DNA of 64,000 nucleotides from an uncultured Clostridia bacterium. GTDB taxonomy: Bacteria > Bacillota > Clostridia > Oscillospirales > Acutalibacteraceae. A program made the translations under genes and the position numbers. Shown piece by piece: positions 35,673-43,742 of this stretch. Location of the stretch: assembly GCA_937898625.1 (NCBI GenBank), contig CALEJF010000021.1:18290-82289 (forward strand), written 5' to 3'. The stretch's first letter is position 1. The number at the start of each line of letters is the position of its first letter. The notes under the pieces are model-generated. The model saw only the letters and a program-made list of their open reading frames with translations. It did not search any database and had not been told where the DNA came from.

Positions 35673-36728
35673 ATGACGAGTGTTAAAAGACATTATTATC
35701 TTGACTTTTTAAGAATTATTGCCATTGTATTCGTACTTTTTAATCACAGAGAGTGTTATCATCATTTCTTGACTTATGATGATTTTGGTATAAAGTATAT
35801 TGTTACAGTAATTCCGTCAATTCTGTGCAAATGCGGACCACCGTTATTTTTAATGATAAGTGGTGCGTTATTGTTGAGAAAAAAGGATGAAAGCTTCAAG
35901 GATATTTTCAACCATAGAATTTTAAGAATATTGATTGTTATGGTTGTTGCTGCTTTGTGGAAAAGCAGAGTAGACTTTACGTTTATAAACATTATAAAAA
36001 CCTTTTTATCAGGGCTTAACTGGTATCTATACGCTTATTTAGGTTTTCTTTTTATGCTTCCGTTTTTGAGAATTCTTGTAAACAATGCAACAAAGGAAAA
36101 GATAACTCTGTTTTATGCCCTCACTTTTGCCTTTTATAGTATTCAGGCATTCTCTATTGCTTTTGAACTTAATTTTTCCTTGTTTTCAAACGTTCCCTTG
36201 TTCAACTCCTACTACGCAAGTTCATGTTGGATGATTATTTTTCCTGTTGCAGGTTATTTTGTTGCAAATACTGACAACATCTATACCGAGGAAAAGGATT
36301 TGAAAAATTTTAGAGTTTTGCTTGTTGTATTATCTGTAGTAAGTGTTATTGCAAGTGTTCTTCTTATTACATACGATATTAAAAACAACAGTAGCGCTAA
36401 CCTTGAACAGTTAAGACAACATTTTATCCTTGCCCCATCTTGTATGATTTTCTATTTCTGCAAGGTTATTGTTGACAAATATCAGCACAAGATAACAAAA
36501 GTTCCTGCAAGAATTATCACTGAGGTTTCAGCAGCAACCTTTGGAATGTATCTTTTAGAAGTGTTTACCCTTATTTCAGAAAAACTATATAGTGAAATAG
36601 TAGTGATAGTTTCTCCTCTCGTTGGAACATATCTTTCAAGCTTTGTGAGTATTTTTCTTTGCTTAATCATATATATTGTGATAGTTGTTCCTGTCAGAAA
36701 AATTCCGTTTATAAACAAGATTTTGTAA
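35673..36728 (+). CDS. Acyltransferase 3 family membrane protein
   Basis: 351-residue integral membrane protein with about ten helices of the acyltransferase-3 (OatA/WecH-like) family, which O-acetylates cell-wall or exported glycans. The N-terminal family signature is YYLDFLRIIAIVFVLFNH, with an Arg in helix one and His after it, followed by PPLFLMISGALLL in helix two or three. No extracellular SGNH domain is attached. A TTG at 35637 is in frame, but GGGGAGTTGAGG favours the ATG at 35673. It is 61 bases after the lipoprotein gene and may be co-transcribed. Confidence 0.85.
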   Translation: MTSVKRHYYLDFLRIIAIVFVLFNHRECYHHFLTYDDFGIKYIVTVIPSILCKCGPPLFLMISGALLLRKKDESFKDIFNHRILRILIVMVVAALWKSRVDFTFINIIKTFLSGLNWYLYAYLGFLFMLPFLRILVNNATKEKITLFYALTFAFYSIQAFSIAFELNFSLFSNVPLFNSYYASSCWMIIFPVAGYFVANTDNIYTEEKDLKNFRVLLVVLSVVSVIASVLLITYDIKNNSSANLEQLRQHFILAPSCMIFYFCKVIVDKYQHKITKVPARIITEVSAATFGMYLLEVFTLISEKLYSEIVVIVSPLVGTYLSSFVSIFLCLIIYIVIVVPVRKIPFINKIL

Positions 36729-36752
36729 TCAAAAATAATTTTATATTTACAC

Positions 36753-36781
36753 TTGACAAGCCTTGACTCCTGTGATACAAT
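36753..36781 (+). promoter_or_regulatory. Promoter of the rpmG-secE-nusG-rplKA operon
   Basis: Perfect TTGACA (36753-36758), 17-base spacer, TACAAT (36776-36781). The 100-base leader that follows contains a TCACCTG/CAGGTGA hairpin just before the rpmG ribosome site. Confidence 0.85.
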
Positions 36782-36889
36782 ACTCAGTACCTCGGGAAAG
36801 AGGCTTATTTTTTGTGCCTTTTTTTATGAGGAAGGCTTTAATTCACCTGCTGATTTTTCAGGTGATGTATTAACGGAGGTGCCGAAAAA

Positions 36890-37039
36890 ATGAGAGTAAA
36901 AATCACATTAGCTTGTACAGAGTGCAAACAGCGCAATTACAACACAAAGAAAAACAAGAAGAACACTCCCGACAGAATCGAGATGAACAAGTATTGCAGA
37001 TTCTGCAAGAAACACACTCTTCATAGGGAAACAAAGTAA
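36890..37039 (+). CDS. rpmG: 50S ribosomal protein L33
   Basis: 49 residues, MRVKITLACTECKQRNYNTK onwards, with two zinc CxxC pairs (CTEC and CRFC), so the zinc-binding form. CGGAGGTG precedes the ATG. It is first in the rpmG-secE-nusG-rplK-rplA order conserved in Firmicutes. Too short to be an obvious ORF call by length alone but unmistakable by sequence. Confidence 0.96.
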   Translation: MRVKITLACTECKQRNYNTKKNKKNTPDRIEMNKYCRFCKKHTLHRETK

Positions 37040-37055
37040 TCCGGAGGTAAGTGAA

Positions 37056-37409
37056 ATGTCTGATAAGAATGAAAAGACCACTGCTGAGGTAACTAAGAAG
37101 GACAAGAAAGAAGTTCCTGCAAAGAAAAAGGAAAATCCTTTTAAAAAGGCCGGTTCAAAGATTAAAAAGTTCTTCAAGGATTTTAAAGGTGAGTGGAAAA
37201 AGGTTACATGGCCTTCAGGTAAGACTGTTCTCAATCACTCAATCGTTGTTATTGTAATTGTTGCAGTTGTATGTGTTGCAGTCCTTGCTGTTGACACAGG
37301 ACTTTCAGCTATCATTGATGCTTTGGTAGGTCTTGCTAACAAACAGGATGCACAGTCTGCAGTATCAACTACAGCAGCACAGATGATTAGTTTGTTTTTG
37401 ATGAAATAA
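37056..37409 (+). CDS. secE: Preprotein translocase subunit SecE
   Basis: 117-residue SecE, a stabilising subunit of SecYEG. The conserved amphipathic helix FFKDFKGEWKKVTWPSGKTV precedes one membrane segment (HSIVVIVIVAVVCVAVLAVD). The N-terminal 35 residues are Lys/Glu-rich, and about 25 residues follow the membrane helix (KQDAQSAVSTTAAQMISLFL), longer than the usual bacterial SecE of 60-75 residues. Position between rpmG and nusG confirms identity. Confidence 0.94.
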   Translation: MSDKNEKTTAEVTKKDKKEVPAKKKENPFKKAGSKIKKFFKDFKGEWKKVTWPSGKTVLNHSIVVIVIVAVVCVAVLAVDTGLSAIIDALVGLANKQDAQSAVSTTAAQMISLFLMK

Positions 37410-37427
37410 TCGAGAGGAGATTAAGTT

Positions 37428-38015
37428 ATGGCAGAAATCTCCAAATGGTATGTAGTCCATACCTATTCCGGTTATGAAAACAAAGTAGCAACAAACATTG
37501 AAAAGATTGTTGAAAACCGTAAAATGCACGATTTGATTCTTGAGGTTAAGGTTCCTACTGAAATCGTTGTTGAAAACAAGGAAACAGAGGATAAAGAAAC
37601 AGGCGAAAGAATAATCGTGAAAAAAGAGGTAGAGAGAAAAATCTTCCCCGGTTATGTAATGGTTAAGGTTGCAGTTTTTGAAGACGAAGAAACAGGTGAC
37701 CTTGAAATGACGGACGATACCTGGTATGTTATCCGCAATACTCGTGGTGTAACAGGTTTCGTTGGCCCGGAAAGCAAACCAGTTCCTCTTACAGAGGCTG
37801 AGGTTTATGCTATGGGCGTTGAAAAGAAAGTCGTTAAAATCGACTATGAGGTTGGCGATATGGTTTCAATCATCGATGGTGCGTTTGAAGGCATCATTGG
37901 TACTGTTCGTGAACTTGATGTTGACAATAACACAGTTTGTGTTGTTATTTCAATGCTCGGACGCGAAACTCCTGTTGACCTTGAACTCGACCAGGTAGAA
38001 AAGGTCGAAGACTGA
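37428..38015 (+). CDS. nusG: Transcription termination/antitermination factor NusG
   Basis: 195-residue NusG. The NGN domain starts KWYVVHTYSGYENKVATNIE and contains the KIFPGYVMVK signature; the C-terminal KOW domain has GDMVSIIDGAFEGIIGTV and ends VDLELDQVEKVE. It joins RNA polymerase to ribosomes or Rho and affects pausing. Canonical place before rplK. Confidence 0.97.
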   Translation: MAEISKWYVVHTYSGYENKVATNIEKIVENRKMHDLILEVKVPTEIVVENKETEDKETGERIIVKKEVERKIFPGYVMVKVAVFEDEETGDLEMTDDTWYVIRNTRGVTGFVGPESKPVPLTEAEVYAMGVEKKVVKIDYEVGDMVSIIDGAFEGIIGTVRELDVDNNTVCVVISMLGRETPVDLELDQVEKVED

Positions 38016-38033
38016 TTTATTAATTTGGTAATT

Positions 38034-38114
38034 AGCGTAAAATACGCTTTTTATGACGCTTTGTCAAAGGCGTCGTGGGAGGAATGGAAGAGCTGTCCGT
38101 TCCGCCATACCACG
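38034..38114 (+). promoter_or_regulatory. Structured leader between nusG and rplK
   Basis: A short AGCGTA/TACGCT stem with five T looks like a weak attenuator. A GACGC/GCGTC hairpin and a larger CGTGG...CCACG element with inner GGAATGGA/TCCGTTCC stem follow just before the rplK ribosome site. A site for feedback by a ribosomal protein (L1 or L11) is plausible. Confidence 0.5.
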
Positions 38115-38134
38115 AATTTTTGGAGGTGCTAAAA

Positions 38135-38560
38135 ATGGCTCAGAAAGTAGTAGGCTTTATTAAGCTTCAAATCCCTGCTGGTAAAGCAACACCAGCACCA
38201 CCTGTTGGTCCGGCTCTCGGTCAGCACGGTGTTAACATTATGGCGTTTACAAAGGAATTCAATGAACGCACAAAGAACGATATGGGTCTTATTATCCCAG
38301 TTGTTATTACAGTTTACGCAGACCGTACATTTACATTCGTAACAAAAACTCCTCCTGCAGCTGTTCTTATTAAGAAAGCTTGCGGTATCGAGAGTGGTTC
38401 AGGTGTGCCTAACAGAACAAAGGTAGCAAAAATCACTAAAGAGCAGATTAGAAAAATCGCAGAGCAGAAAATGCCCGACCTTAATGCTGCAACAATTGAA
38501 ACAGCAATGAGTATGATTGCTGGTACAGCACGTAGCATGGGCGTTACTGTAGTAGACTGA
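38135..38560 (+). CDS. rplK: 50S ribosomal protein L11
   Basis: 141 residues, normal length. It begins AQKVVGFIKLQIPAGKATPA with the PPVGPALGQHGVNIMAF signature, and the rRNA-binding C-terminal domain ends GTARSMGVTVVD. An in-frame GTG at 38075 is rejected because TTGGAGGTG lies right before the ATG at 38135. Part of the GTPase-associated centre. Confidence 0.97.
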   Translation: MAQKVVGFIKLQIPAGKATPAPPVGPALGQHGVNIMAFTKEFNERTKNDMGLIIPVVITVYADRTFTFVTKTPPAAVLIKKACGIESGSGVPNRTKVAKITKEQIRKIAEQKMPDLNAATIETAMSMIAGTARSMGVTVVD

Positions 38561-38622
38561 TTCTCCTTGTGGGAGGAAAAATCAGAATCCGATTAACCAC
38601 TATTTTGGAGGAATTTTGAATT

Positions 38623-39330
38623 ATGAAACACGGAAAGAAATATGTTGAAAGCTCAAAGCTTATCGACAGAGCAAAACTTTATGATACTGCAGAAGCACTT
38701 GAAATCACAGTTAAGGGTGCAACTGCAAAATTTGATGAAACAGTTGAACTTCATGTTCGCCTTGGTGTTGACTCACGTCACGCTGACCAGCAGGTTAGAG
38801 GCGCTGTAGTTCTTCCTAACGGTACAGGAAAAAATGTAAGAGTAGCAGTTTTCGCAAAAGGCGATAAAGTTGATGCAGCTCTTGCAGCAGGTGCTGAATA
38901 TGTTGGTGCAGAAGACCTTATGGAAAAAATCCAGGGTGGCTTTATGGACTTTGATGTATGTATCGCAAGCCCTGATATGATGGGTCTTGTTGGTCGTCTT
39001 GGTAAGGTTCTCGGTCCTCGTGGTCTTATGCCAAGCCCAAAGGCAGGTACTGTTACTCCTGATGTTGCTAAGGCTGTTACAGAAGCTAAGGCAGGTAAGA
39101 TTGAATACCGTCTTGATAAGACAAACATCATTCACTGCCCAATCGGTAAAGCATCATTCGGTGCTGAAAAACTCAAGGAAAACCTTGATACTCTTATGGA
39201 TGCAATCGTTAAGGCTAAGCCAGCTGCTGCAAAAGGTCAGTACATTAAGTCTGTTGCAGTTGCTTCAACAATGGGCCCTGGCGTTAAGATTAATCCAAAC
39301 AAATTCGTAGCTGCTCCAGTTGCTGAATAA
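38623..39330 (+). CDS. rplA: 50S ribosomal protein L1
   Basis: 235 residues, two-domain L1 of the ribosomal stalk base. It starts MKHGKKYVESSKLIDRAKLY and has the GRLGKVLGPRGLMPSPKAGT signature. L1 commonly represses its own operon by binding mRNA, in keeping with the leader before rplK. TGGAGG precedes the ATG. Confidence 0.97.
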   Translation: MKHGKKYVESSKLIDRAKLYDTAEALEITVKGATAKFDETVELHVRLGVDSRHADQQVRGAVVLPNGTGKNVRVAVFAKGDKVDAALAAGAEYVGAEDLMEKIQGGFMDFDVCIASPDMMGLVGRLGKVLGPRGLMPSPKAGTVTPDVAKAVTEAKAGKIEYRLDKTNIIHCPIGKASFGAEKLKENLDTLMDAIVKAKPAAAKGQYIKSVAVASTMGPGVKINPNKFVAAPVAE

Positions 39331-39339
39331 TTAAAACTA

Positions 39340-39368
39340 TTGACAAACCTTAAATGGTGTGTTAATAT
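39340..39368 (+). promoter_or_regulatory. Promoter for rplJL
   Basis: TTGACA (39340-39345), 17-base spacer, TAATAT (39363-39368), just after the rplA stop. Confidence 0.85.
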
Positions 39369-39373
39369 ATATA

Positions 39374-39494
39374 AGCTTGCCAAAGACAGTAGGTGCATTT
39401 TGCGTAAAAGTTTTAACTGCCTACCGAGGATATTAGCATTTAGTTAAAATGTTTCTATGCCTTTTCTGTCTTTGCAGAAGAGGCATATTTTTAT
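39374..39494 (+). ncRNA. Ribosomal protein L10 leader with attenuator
   Basis: Conserved L10-leader elements CCAAAGACAGTAGGTGC and CTGCCTACCGAGG are readable. The 3' part forms ATGCCTTTTCTG/CAGAAGAGGCAT followed by ATTTTTATTT (39457-39494), an attenuating terminator; TCTGTCTTTG in its loop can alternatively pair with CAAAGACAG at the 5' end. L10(L12) binding would favour termination. Confidence 0.9.
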
Positions 39495-39540
39495 TTCTCC
39501 TTGCAAGCGCATTTAATAATTTTAGTAGGAGGTGAATCGT

Positions 39541-40056
39541 TTGCCAAGCGAGAAGGTTTTAGAATTAAAGAAACAGCAGGTGGCTGCTCTTAAAGAAAGA
39601 CTTGATTCTTCAATCGCAGGTGTTGTAGTTGACTACAAAGGTATCAGCGTTGAGGACGATACAAAACTTCGTAAAGAGCTCCGTGAAGCAGGTGTTGAAT
39701 ACACAGTTGTAAAGAACACAATTCTCGGTCGTGCCATCGACGGAACAAGCCTTGCTGATATGAGTGGTGCTCTTGAGGGTACAACTGCTATCGCTACAAG
39801 TAAGGATGATTATGTTGCAGCAGCAAGAATTCTTGGTAAGTATGCTGATAAGAGCGATAAGTTCAGCCTTAAAACAGGTTACCTTGACGGTGAAGTTATC
39901 AGCCTTGAAAAACTTACAGAACTTGCAAAGCTTCCTTCAAGAGAAGTATTGCTTGCTACAGTTCTCAGTGCGTTCAACGCACCTATCGCATCTTTTGCTC
40001 GTGCAGTACAAGCTATTGTTGACAAAGATGGTGAAGCAGCACCAGTTGCTGAATAA
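39541..40056 (+). CDS. rplJ: 50S ribosomal protein L10
   Basis: 171 residues. LPSEKVLELKKQQVAALKER start, the VVDYKGISVEDDTKLRKELR core and a C-terminal helix for L7/L12 dimers. A GTG at 39532 is in frame but is part of the AGGAGGTG ribosome site; the TTG at 39541 is eight bases beyond it and is the better start. Regulated by the L10 leader. Confidence 0.96.
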   Translation: MPSEKVLELKKQQVAALKERLDSSIAGVVVDYKGISVEDDTKLRKELREAGVEYTVVKNTILGRAIDGTSLADMSGALEGTTAIATSKDDYVAAARILGKYADKSDKFSLKTGYLDGEVISLEKLTELAKLPSREVLLATVLSAFNAPIASFARAVQAIVDKDGEAAPVAE

Positions 40057-40108
40057 TTAAAAAATAATCTTAAAAAATATTTAGTTTAAAATTTGGAGGT
40101 AAATTACC

Positions 40109-40483
40109 ATGGCATCAGAAAAAGTTATGGCTATCGTTGAAGAACTTAAAGTTCTTTCAGTTCTTGAGCTTTCAGAGCTCGTTAAAGCAGTAGAAGAGGA
40201 ATTTGGCGTATCAGCAGCAGCTGCAGTAGCAGTAGCAGCTCCAGTAGCAGGCGCAGCAGCAGCTGAAGAGAAGACAGAATTTGACGTTGAACTTACAGAA
40301 GTTGGCGCAGAAAAGATTAAGGTTATCAAGGCTGTTCGTGAAGTTACAGGTCTTGGCCTTGCAGAAGCAAAAGCTGTTGTTGACGGTGCTCCTAAAGTAC
40401 TTAAAGAAGCTGCTTCTAAAGAAGATGCAGAAAGCATCAAAGCTAAACTTGAAGAAGTTGGCGCAAAAGTTACTCTTAAATAA
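40109..40483 (+). CDS. rplL: 50S ribosomal protein L7/L12
   Basis: 124 residues. N-terminal dimerisation domain with LSVLELSELVKAVEEEFGV, an Ala-rich hinge (AAAAVAVAAPVAGAAAAEE) and C-terminal factor-binding domain with KVIKAVREVTGLGLAEAK and a VGAKVTLK end. It recruits translation factors to the ribosome. TTGGAGG precedes the ATG. A terminator follows, rather than rpoB. Confidence 0.98.
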   Translation: MASEKVMAIVEELKVLSVLELSELVKAVEEEFGVSAAAAVAVAAPVAGAAAAEEKTEFDVELTEVGAEKIKVIKAVREVTGLGLAEAKAVVDGAPKVLKEAASKEDAESIKAKLEEVGAKVTLK

Positions 40484-40503
40484 GTTTAAGGCTACTGAAA
40501 ATA

Positions 40504-40537
40504 AATCCTCATTCCAACAGGAATGGGGATTTTTTTA
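40504..40537 (+). terminator. Strong terminator after rplL
   Basis: AATCCTCATTCC/GGAATGGGGATT twelve-base stem (one wobble) with AACA loop, then seven T. It separates rplL from the next gene. Confidence 0.9.
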
Positions 40538-40604
40538 TTGCAAGAACCACTATTTTATGCTAAACTTAAAAATGGTATAAACTGATATTATTGGAGTGAT
40601 TTTC

Positions 40605-41045
40605 TTGTCAAAGTATTCGGATAGAGCAATAGAACTTTTTATGGAGGGAAAAAACTGTTCACAGGCAGTTTTTACGGCTTTTGCACCTGATTTAGGACTT
40701 TCAGAAGAGATGGCATTAGCAATTTCCATAGGTCTTGGTGGTGGAGTTGGCAGAATGAGAGAGGTTTGTGGTGCAATCAGTGGCAGTGCTATGGTTGTGG
40801 GACTTAAATATCCTCAACTTGATAAGACCGGGGTTTATAAATTAGTCCGTCTTATAATCGATGAATTCAAAAAAACCAATCACTCAATAGTTTGTAAAGA
40901 ACTTTTGGGACTTAATGAGGCTGAAAAATCAGGTGTTCCGGAACCCAGAACACCTGAGTATTATCAGAAAAGACCATGTGTTAAGATTGTTGAGGATGCA
41001 GTTTTAGCAACAGAAAAAATACTTTTCGCAGAGGAGAACAAGTAA
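40605..41045 (+). CDS. C_GCAxxG_C_C family putative redox protein
   Basis: 146-residue member of the C_GCAxxG_C_C family. The motif is seen in order: NCSQAVFTAF with the first Cys, then GLGGGVGRMREVCGAISGSAM, then later Cys in IVCKELLG and KRPCVKIVEDA. The family is proposed to be redox or metal active in anaerobes; function is not established. A GTG at 40596 is too near the TTGGAG site; TTG at 40605 is chosen. It stops directly before the next ATG, so it is co-transcribed with the glycosidase. Confidence 0.85.
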   Translation: MSKYSDRAIELFMEGKNCSQAVFTAFAPDLGLSEEMALAISIGLGGGVGRMREVCGAISGSAMVVGLKYPQLDKTGVYKLVRLIIDEFKKTNHSIVCKELLGLNEAEKSGVPEPRTPEYYQKRPCVKIVEDAVLATEKILFAEENK

Positions 41046-43727
41046 ATGGCAGGGGTTTATGCGTATTTTGAGGAAAATACCGTCATAATCGGTAATGATT
41101 ATATTGAAAGGCGATTTTCAACAAATAATAATCAGCTTAAAACAACGGAAATTATCAATAAGCGAACAGATATAGAAAAATCAATAAAGTTTAAATCAGG
41201 CTCTTCTGAATTTGTTGTTGCCTTGAAAAAGAAGACATTTTTAGGGTATAGTACCGCATTTTTATCATCAAATAATCTTGAAATCGAAAATATCAATGTA
41301 TTTAAGCATCGTGTAGAATTTACCTTTAAGCCCTGCATTTGTAATGGTGCAAGAATTTCTTTTATTGAGACTGTGCAGATTGAAGACAATAATCATTATA
41401 TGCATAAATATATTGAGATGGTTGTAGCTCCGGAAGAACAACACCTCGTAACCATTGATTACATTGATTGCGAGCATATTCTCATAGACACTCCTGAACA
41501 GAAATGGACAATAGGAAATATTGAACCTGCTTATCTTACAAGCTATCATTCTGCACTTGGTCAGCCTGTGTATGTTAACGGACTGTTTTTAGGTTCCGAA
41601 TTCCCATTATCAGATAATAATATTTCAGACAATACTGTTTATTGCAGATATTTCAGTGGTAAATCATTTGATAAATTGAACCTTAATTGCGGTCATACTT
41701 TCAGGACCTGGAATACTGTTGTCGGTGCTGCAAGAAGCCTTGATTTACAAGTAATTCGTGAAGATTTTCTTACATATATCAGAGATATTTCAAGAAAAAT
41801 CAAACCTCGCTTCCAATATAATTCCTGGTATGACCATATGCATGATATTACAAATGAGAATATTATGGAATCATTTAAGGAAATTGAAGACAACCTTTCA
41901 AAAACAATAGTACCGCCATTGGATTCTTATGTTGTGGACGATGGCTTTGTGGATTGGGATGCTGATTTCTGGAGTTTTAATAAGAAATTCCCCAACGAAT
42001 TATACCCATCTTCAACAATTGCAAAAAAATTCTCATCGGAATTTGGTCTTTGGAATGGTCCAAGAGGTGGATATAACAATAAAACACATTTGTTTGGAAA
42101 GCATATGCAAAAAGCAGGCAAAGGCGGTTATAATAAAGCTGCAAAAGATGTTTGTGTGTCATCTCACGAATATATCAAGAATATTACTGCGTATTACCTT
42201 GATAATCAGAAAAAGTTTGATATCAACTATTGGAAACTTGACGGATTTTTGTTAAGAGCTTGTCCATCAAAGAAACATGGTCATATTACAGGTGGCTACA
42301 ATAACACATATCAATATACCGAAATGTGGGAGAATTGGATTGAAGTATTTAAAGAACTCCGCTTTGCAAGAGAGACAATAGGTAAGGATTTGTGGATAAA
42401 CCAGACAAGTTATTGTAATGCAAGCCCATGGTTTTTACAGTGGGCAGACAGCCTTTGGATTCAAAACAGCGGTGATATCGGTTTTGTTGATAAGACTGAT
42501 GATGGTGAGAAACTTAGCGACCGTGATGTGGATAGAGTGCTTACATATCGTGACGGAAGATATCACGATTTCAGTGTGGTAAGAAATTATCAATTCCCGC
42601 ATGAGTTTATTTATAACCATGACCCGATTTACGGCAATACTGCAAAGATTTCAATGACTGATGAAGAATTCCGTAAATATATGTTTATGATGACAACTCG
42701 TGGTACTGCATTCTGGGAGCTTTATTATTCATACAATATGTTCAATAAGGCGAAATGGCGTATAAATGCAGATGCACTCCGATTCATCCGTAACAATTAT
42801 GATATAATCAAAACATCTCGTTTCATTGGCGGAGCACCTACAAAAGGTGAAGTTTACGGCTATTCTGCGTGGACAGAGAATGCAGGTATTATATCCTTGA
42901 GAAATCCGTCAAACGATACTAAAAAGTTTACTTTGACTTTGGATAAATTAACCGGTACATTCCCCATTGCAAAGGATATGAAAAAAGTTTCAATTTATCC
43001 TTATACTGCTGAAAGAGATGAGAGATTATACAACTATGGTGACCAACTTGTAATTGAATTAGCACCATTAGAAGTTGTAATTATGAAATTCTCTGCGCAG
43101 GAAGAAATCATTCCACAATTGCTTTACGGCAGATTTGAGAGTAATAATGAACTTCTCTTGTTCTTTGATGAAAGAGTTTACACAGATATTTCACTTGTTT
43201 CATCTGATGAAAGAATTAAAGATATTGAGATTTTAGAGGATTACAGTACGGTTAAAGTTATCTTTGAGAATCCTGTTGAAAAAGCATTTGTATCCCTTAC
43301 AGTAAAAAATGCATTCGGGGATATGAACGATGTGGAATTTAACGGGAGATACTATGATAATTTCGTTTGTGCAGATAATAAAATTCCATCTGTTCGTGAT
43401 TTCAGTATTCAATTCACAGTGGAGGACTGTAATGACGGCGAGTTGATAAATGCTCATAATTTAAGCGTGTCTGTAAACGATAAACTCGGTGTAATAAGCT
43501 TTGGCGAAAAGAAGAGTCGAGGAGATTTAGATATTCAAAAGGGCGATTTGATTACAGTTGTTTGCGAGCCTAACGGACTTGCAAAACTCTATATAAACGG
43601 AGAATTAAGCTGTTCTGCGTACAACGAGAATATTTGTAAGGAACTTGAAAACACAGAAATCACATTGTCTGAAAAAATAAGTAATTTAAAGGTTATTTCA
43701 AAGGCTTTATCCTTTAAAGAAATATAA
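41046..43727 (+). CDS. Large GH36/GH31-like (clan GH-D type) glycosidase with LamG-like tail
   Basis: 893 residues. An N-terminal beta-sandwich (1-250) precedes a TIM-barrel with NSWYDHMHDI, DSYVVDDGFVDWDADFW, GLWNGPRGG, NYWKLDGFLL (likely Asp nucleophile) and LWIQNSGDIGF (likely acid/base Asp). A beta domain and a concanavalin/LamG-like domain (last 120 residues, GLAKLYINGELSCSAYN) close the protein. This layout is that of retaining alpha-galactosidase or alpha-N-acetylgalactosaminidase type enzymes, but I cannot fix the family or substrate. No signal peptide, so it should act in the cytosol on imported oligosaccharides. GH31 follows 15 bases later. Confidence 0.65.
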   Translation: MAGVYAYFEENTVIIGNDYIERRFSTNNNQLKTTEIINKRTDIEKSIKFKSGSSEFVVALKKKTFLGYSTAFLSSNNLEIENINVFKHRVEFTFKPCICNGARISFIETVQIEDNNHYMHKYIEMVVAPEEQHLVTIDYIDCEHILIDTPEQKWTIGNIEPAYLTSYHSALGQPVYVNGLFLGSEFPLSDNNISDNTVYCRYFSGKSFDKLNLNCGHTFRTWNTVVGAARSLDLQVIREDFLTYIRDISRKIKPRFQYNSWYDHMHDITNENIMESFKEIEDNLSKTIVPPLDSYVVDDGFVDWDADFWSFNKKFPNELYPSSTIAKKFSSEFGLWNGPRGGYNNKTHLFGKHMQKAGKGGYNKAAKDVCVSSHEYIKNITAYYLDNQKKFDINYWKLDGFLLRACPSKKHGHITGGYNNTYQYTEMWENWIEVFKELRFARETIGKDLWINQTSYCNASPWFLQWADSLWIQNSGDIGFVDKTDDGEKLSDRDVDRVLTYRDGRYHDFSVVRNYQFPHEFIYNHDPIYGNTAKISMTDEEFRKYMFMMTTRGTAFWELYYSYNMFNKAKWRINADALRFIRNNYDIIKTSRFIGGAPTKGEVYGYSAWTENAGIISLRNPSNDTKKFTLTLDKLTGTFPIAKDMKKVSIYPYTAERDERLYNYGDQLVIELAPLEVVIMKFSAQEEIIPQLLYGRFESNNELLLFFDERVYTDISLVSSDERIKDIEILEDYSTVKVIFENPVEKAFVSLTVKNAFGDMNDVEFNGRYYDNFVCADNKIPSVRDFSIQFTVEDCNDGELINAHNLSVSVNDKLGVISFGEKKSRGDLDIQKGDLITVVCEPNGLAKLYINGELSCSAYNENICKELENTEITLSEKISNLKVISKALSFKEI

Positions 43728-43742
43728 AAGTGAGGTTGAGTT

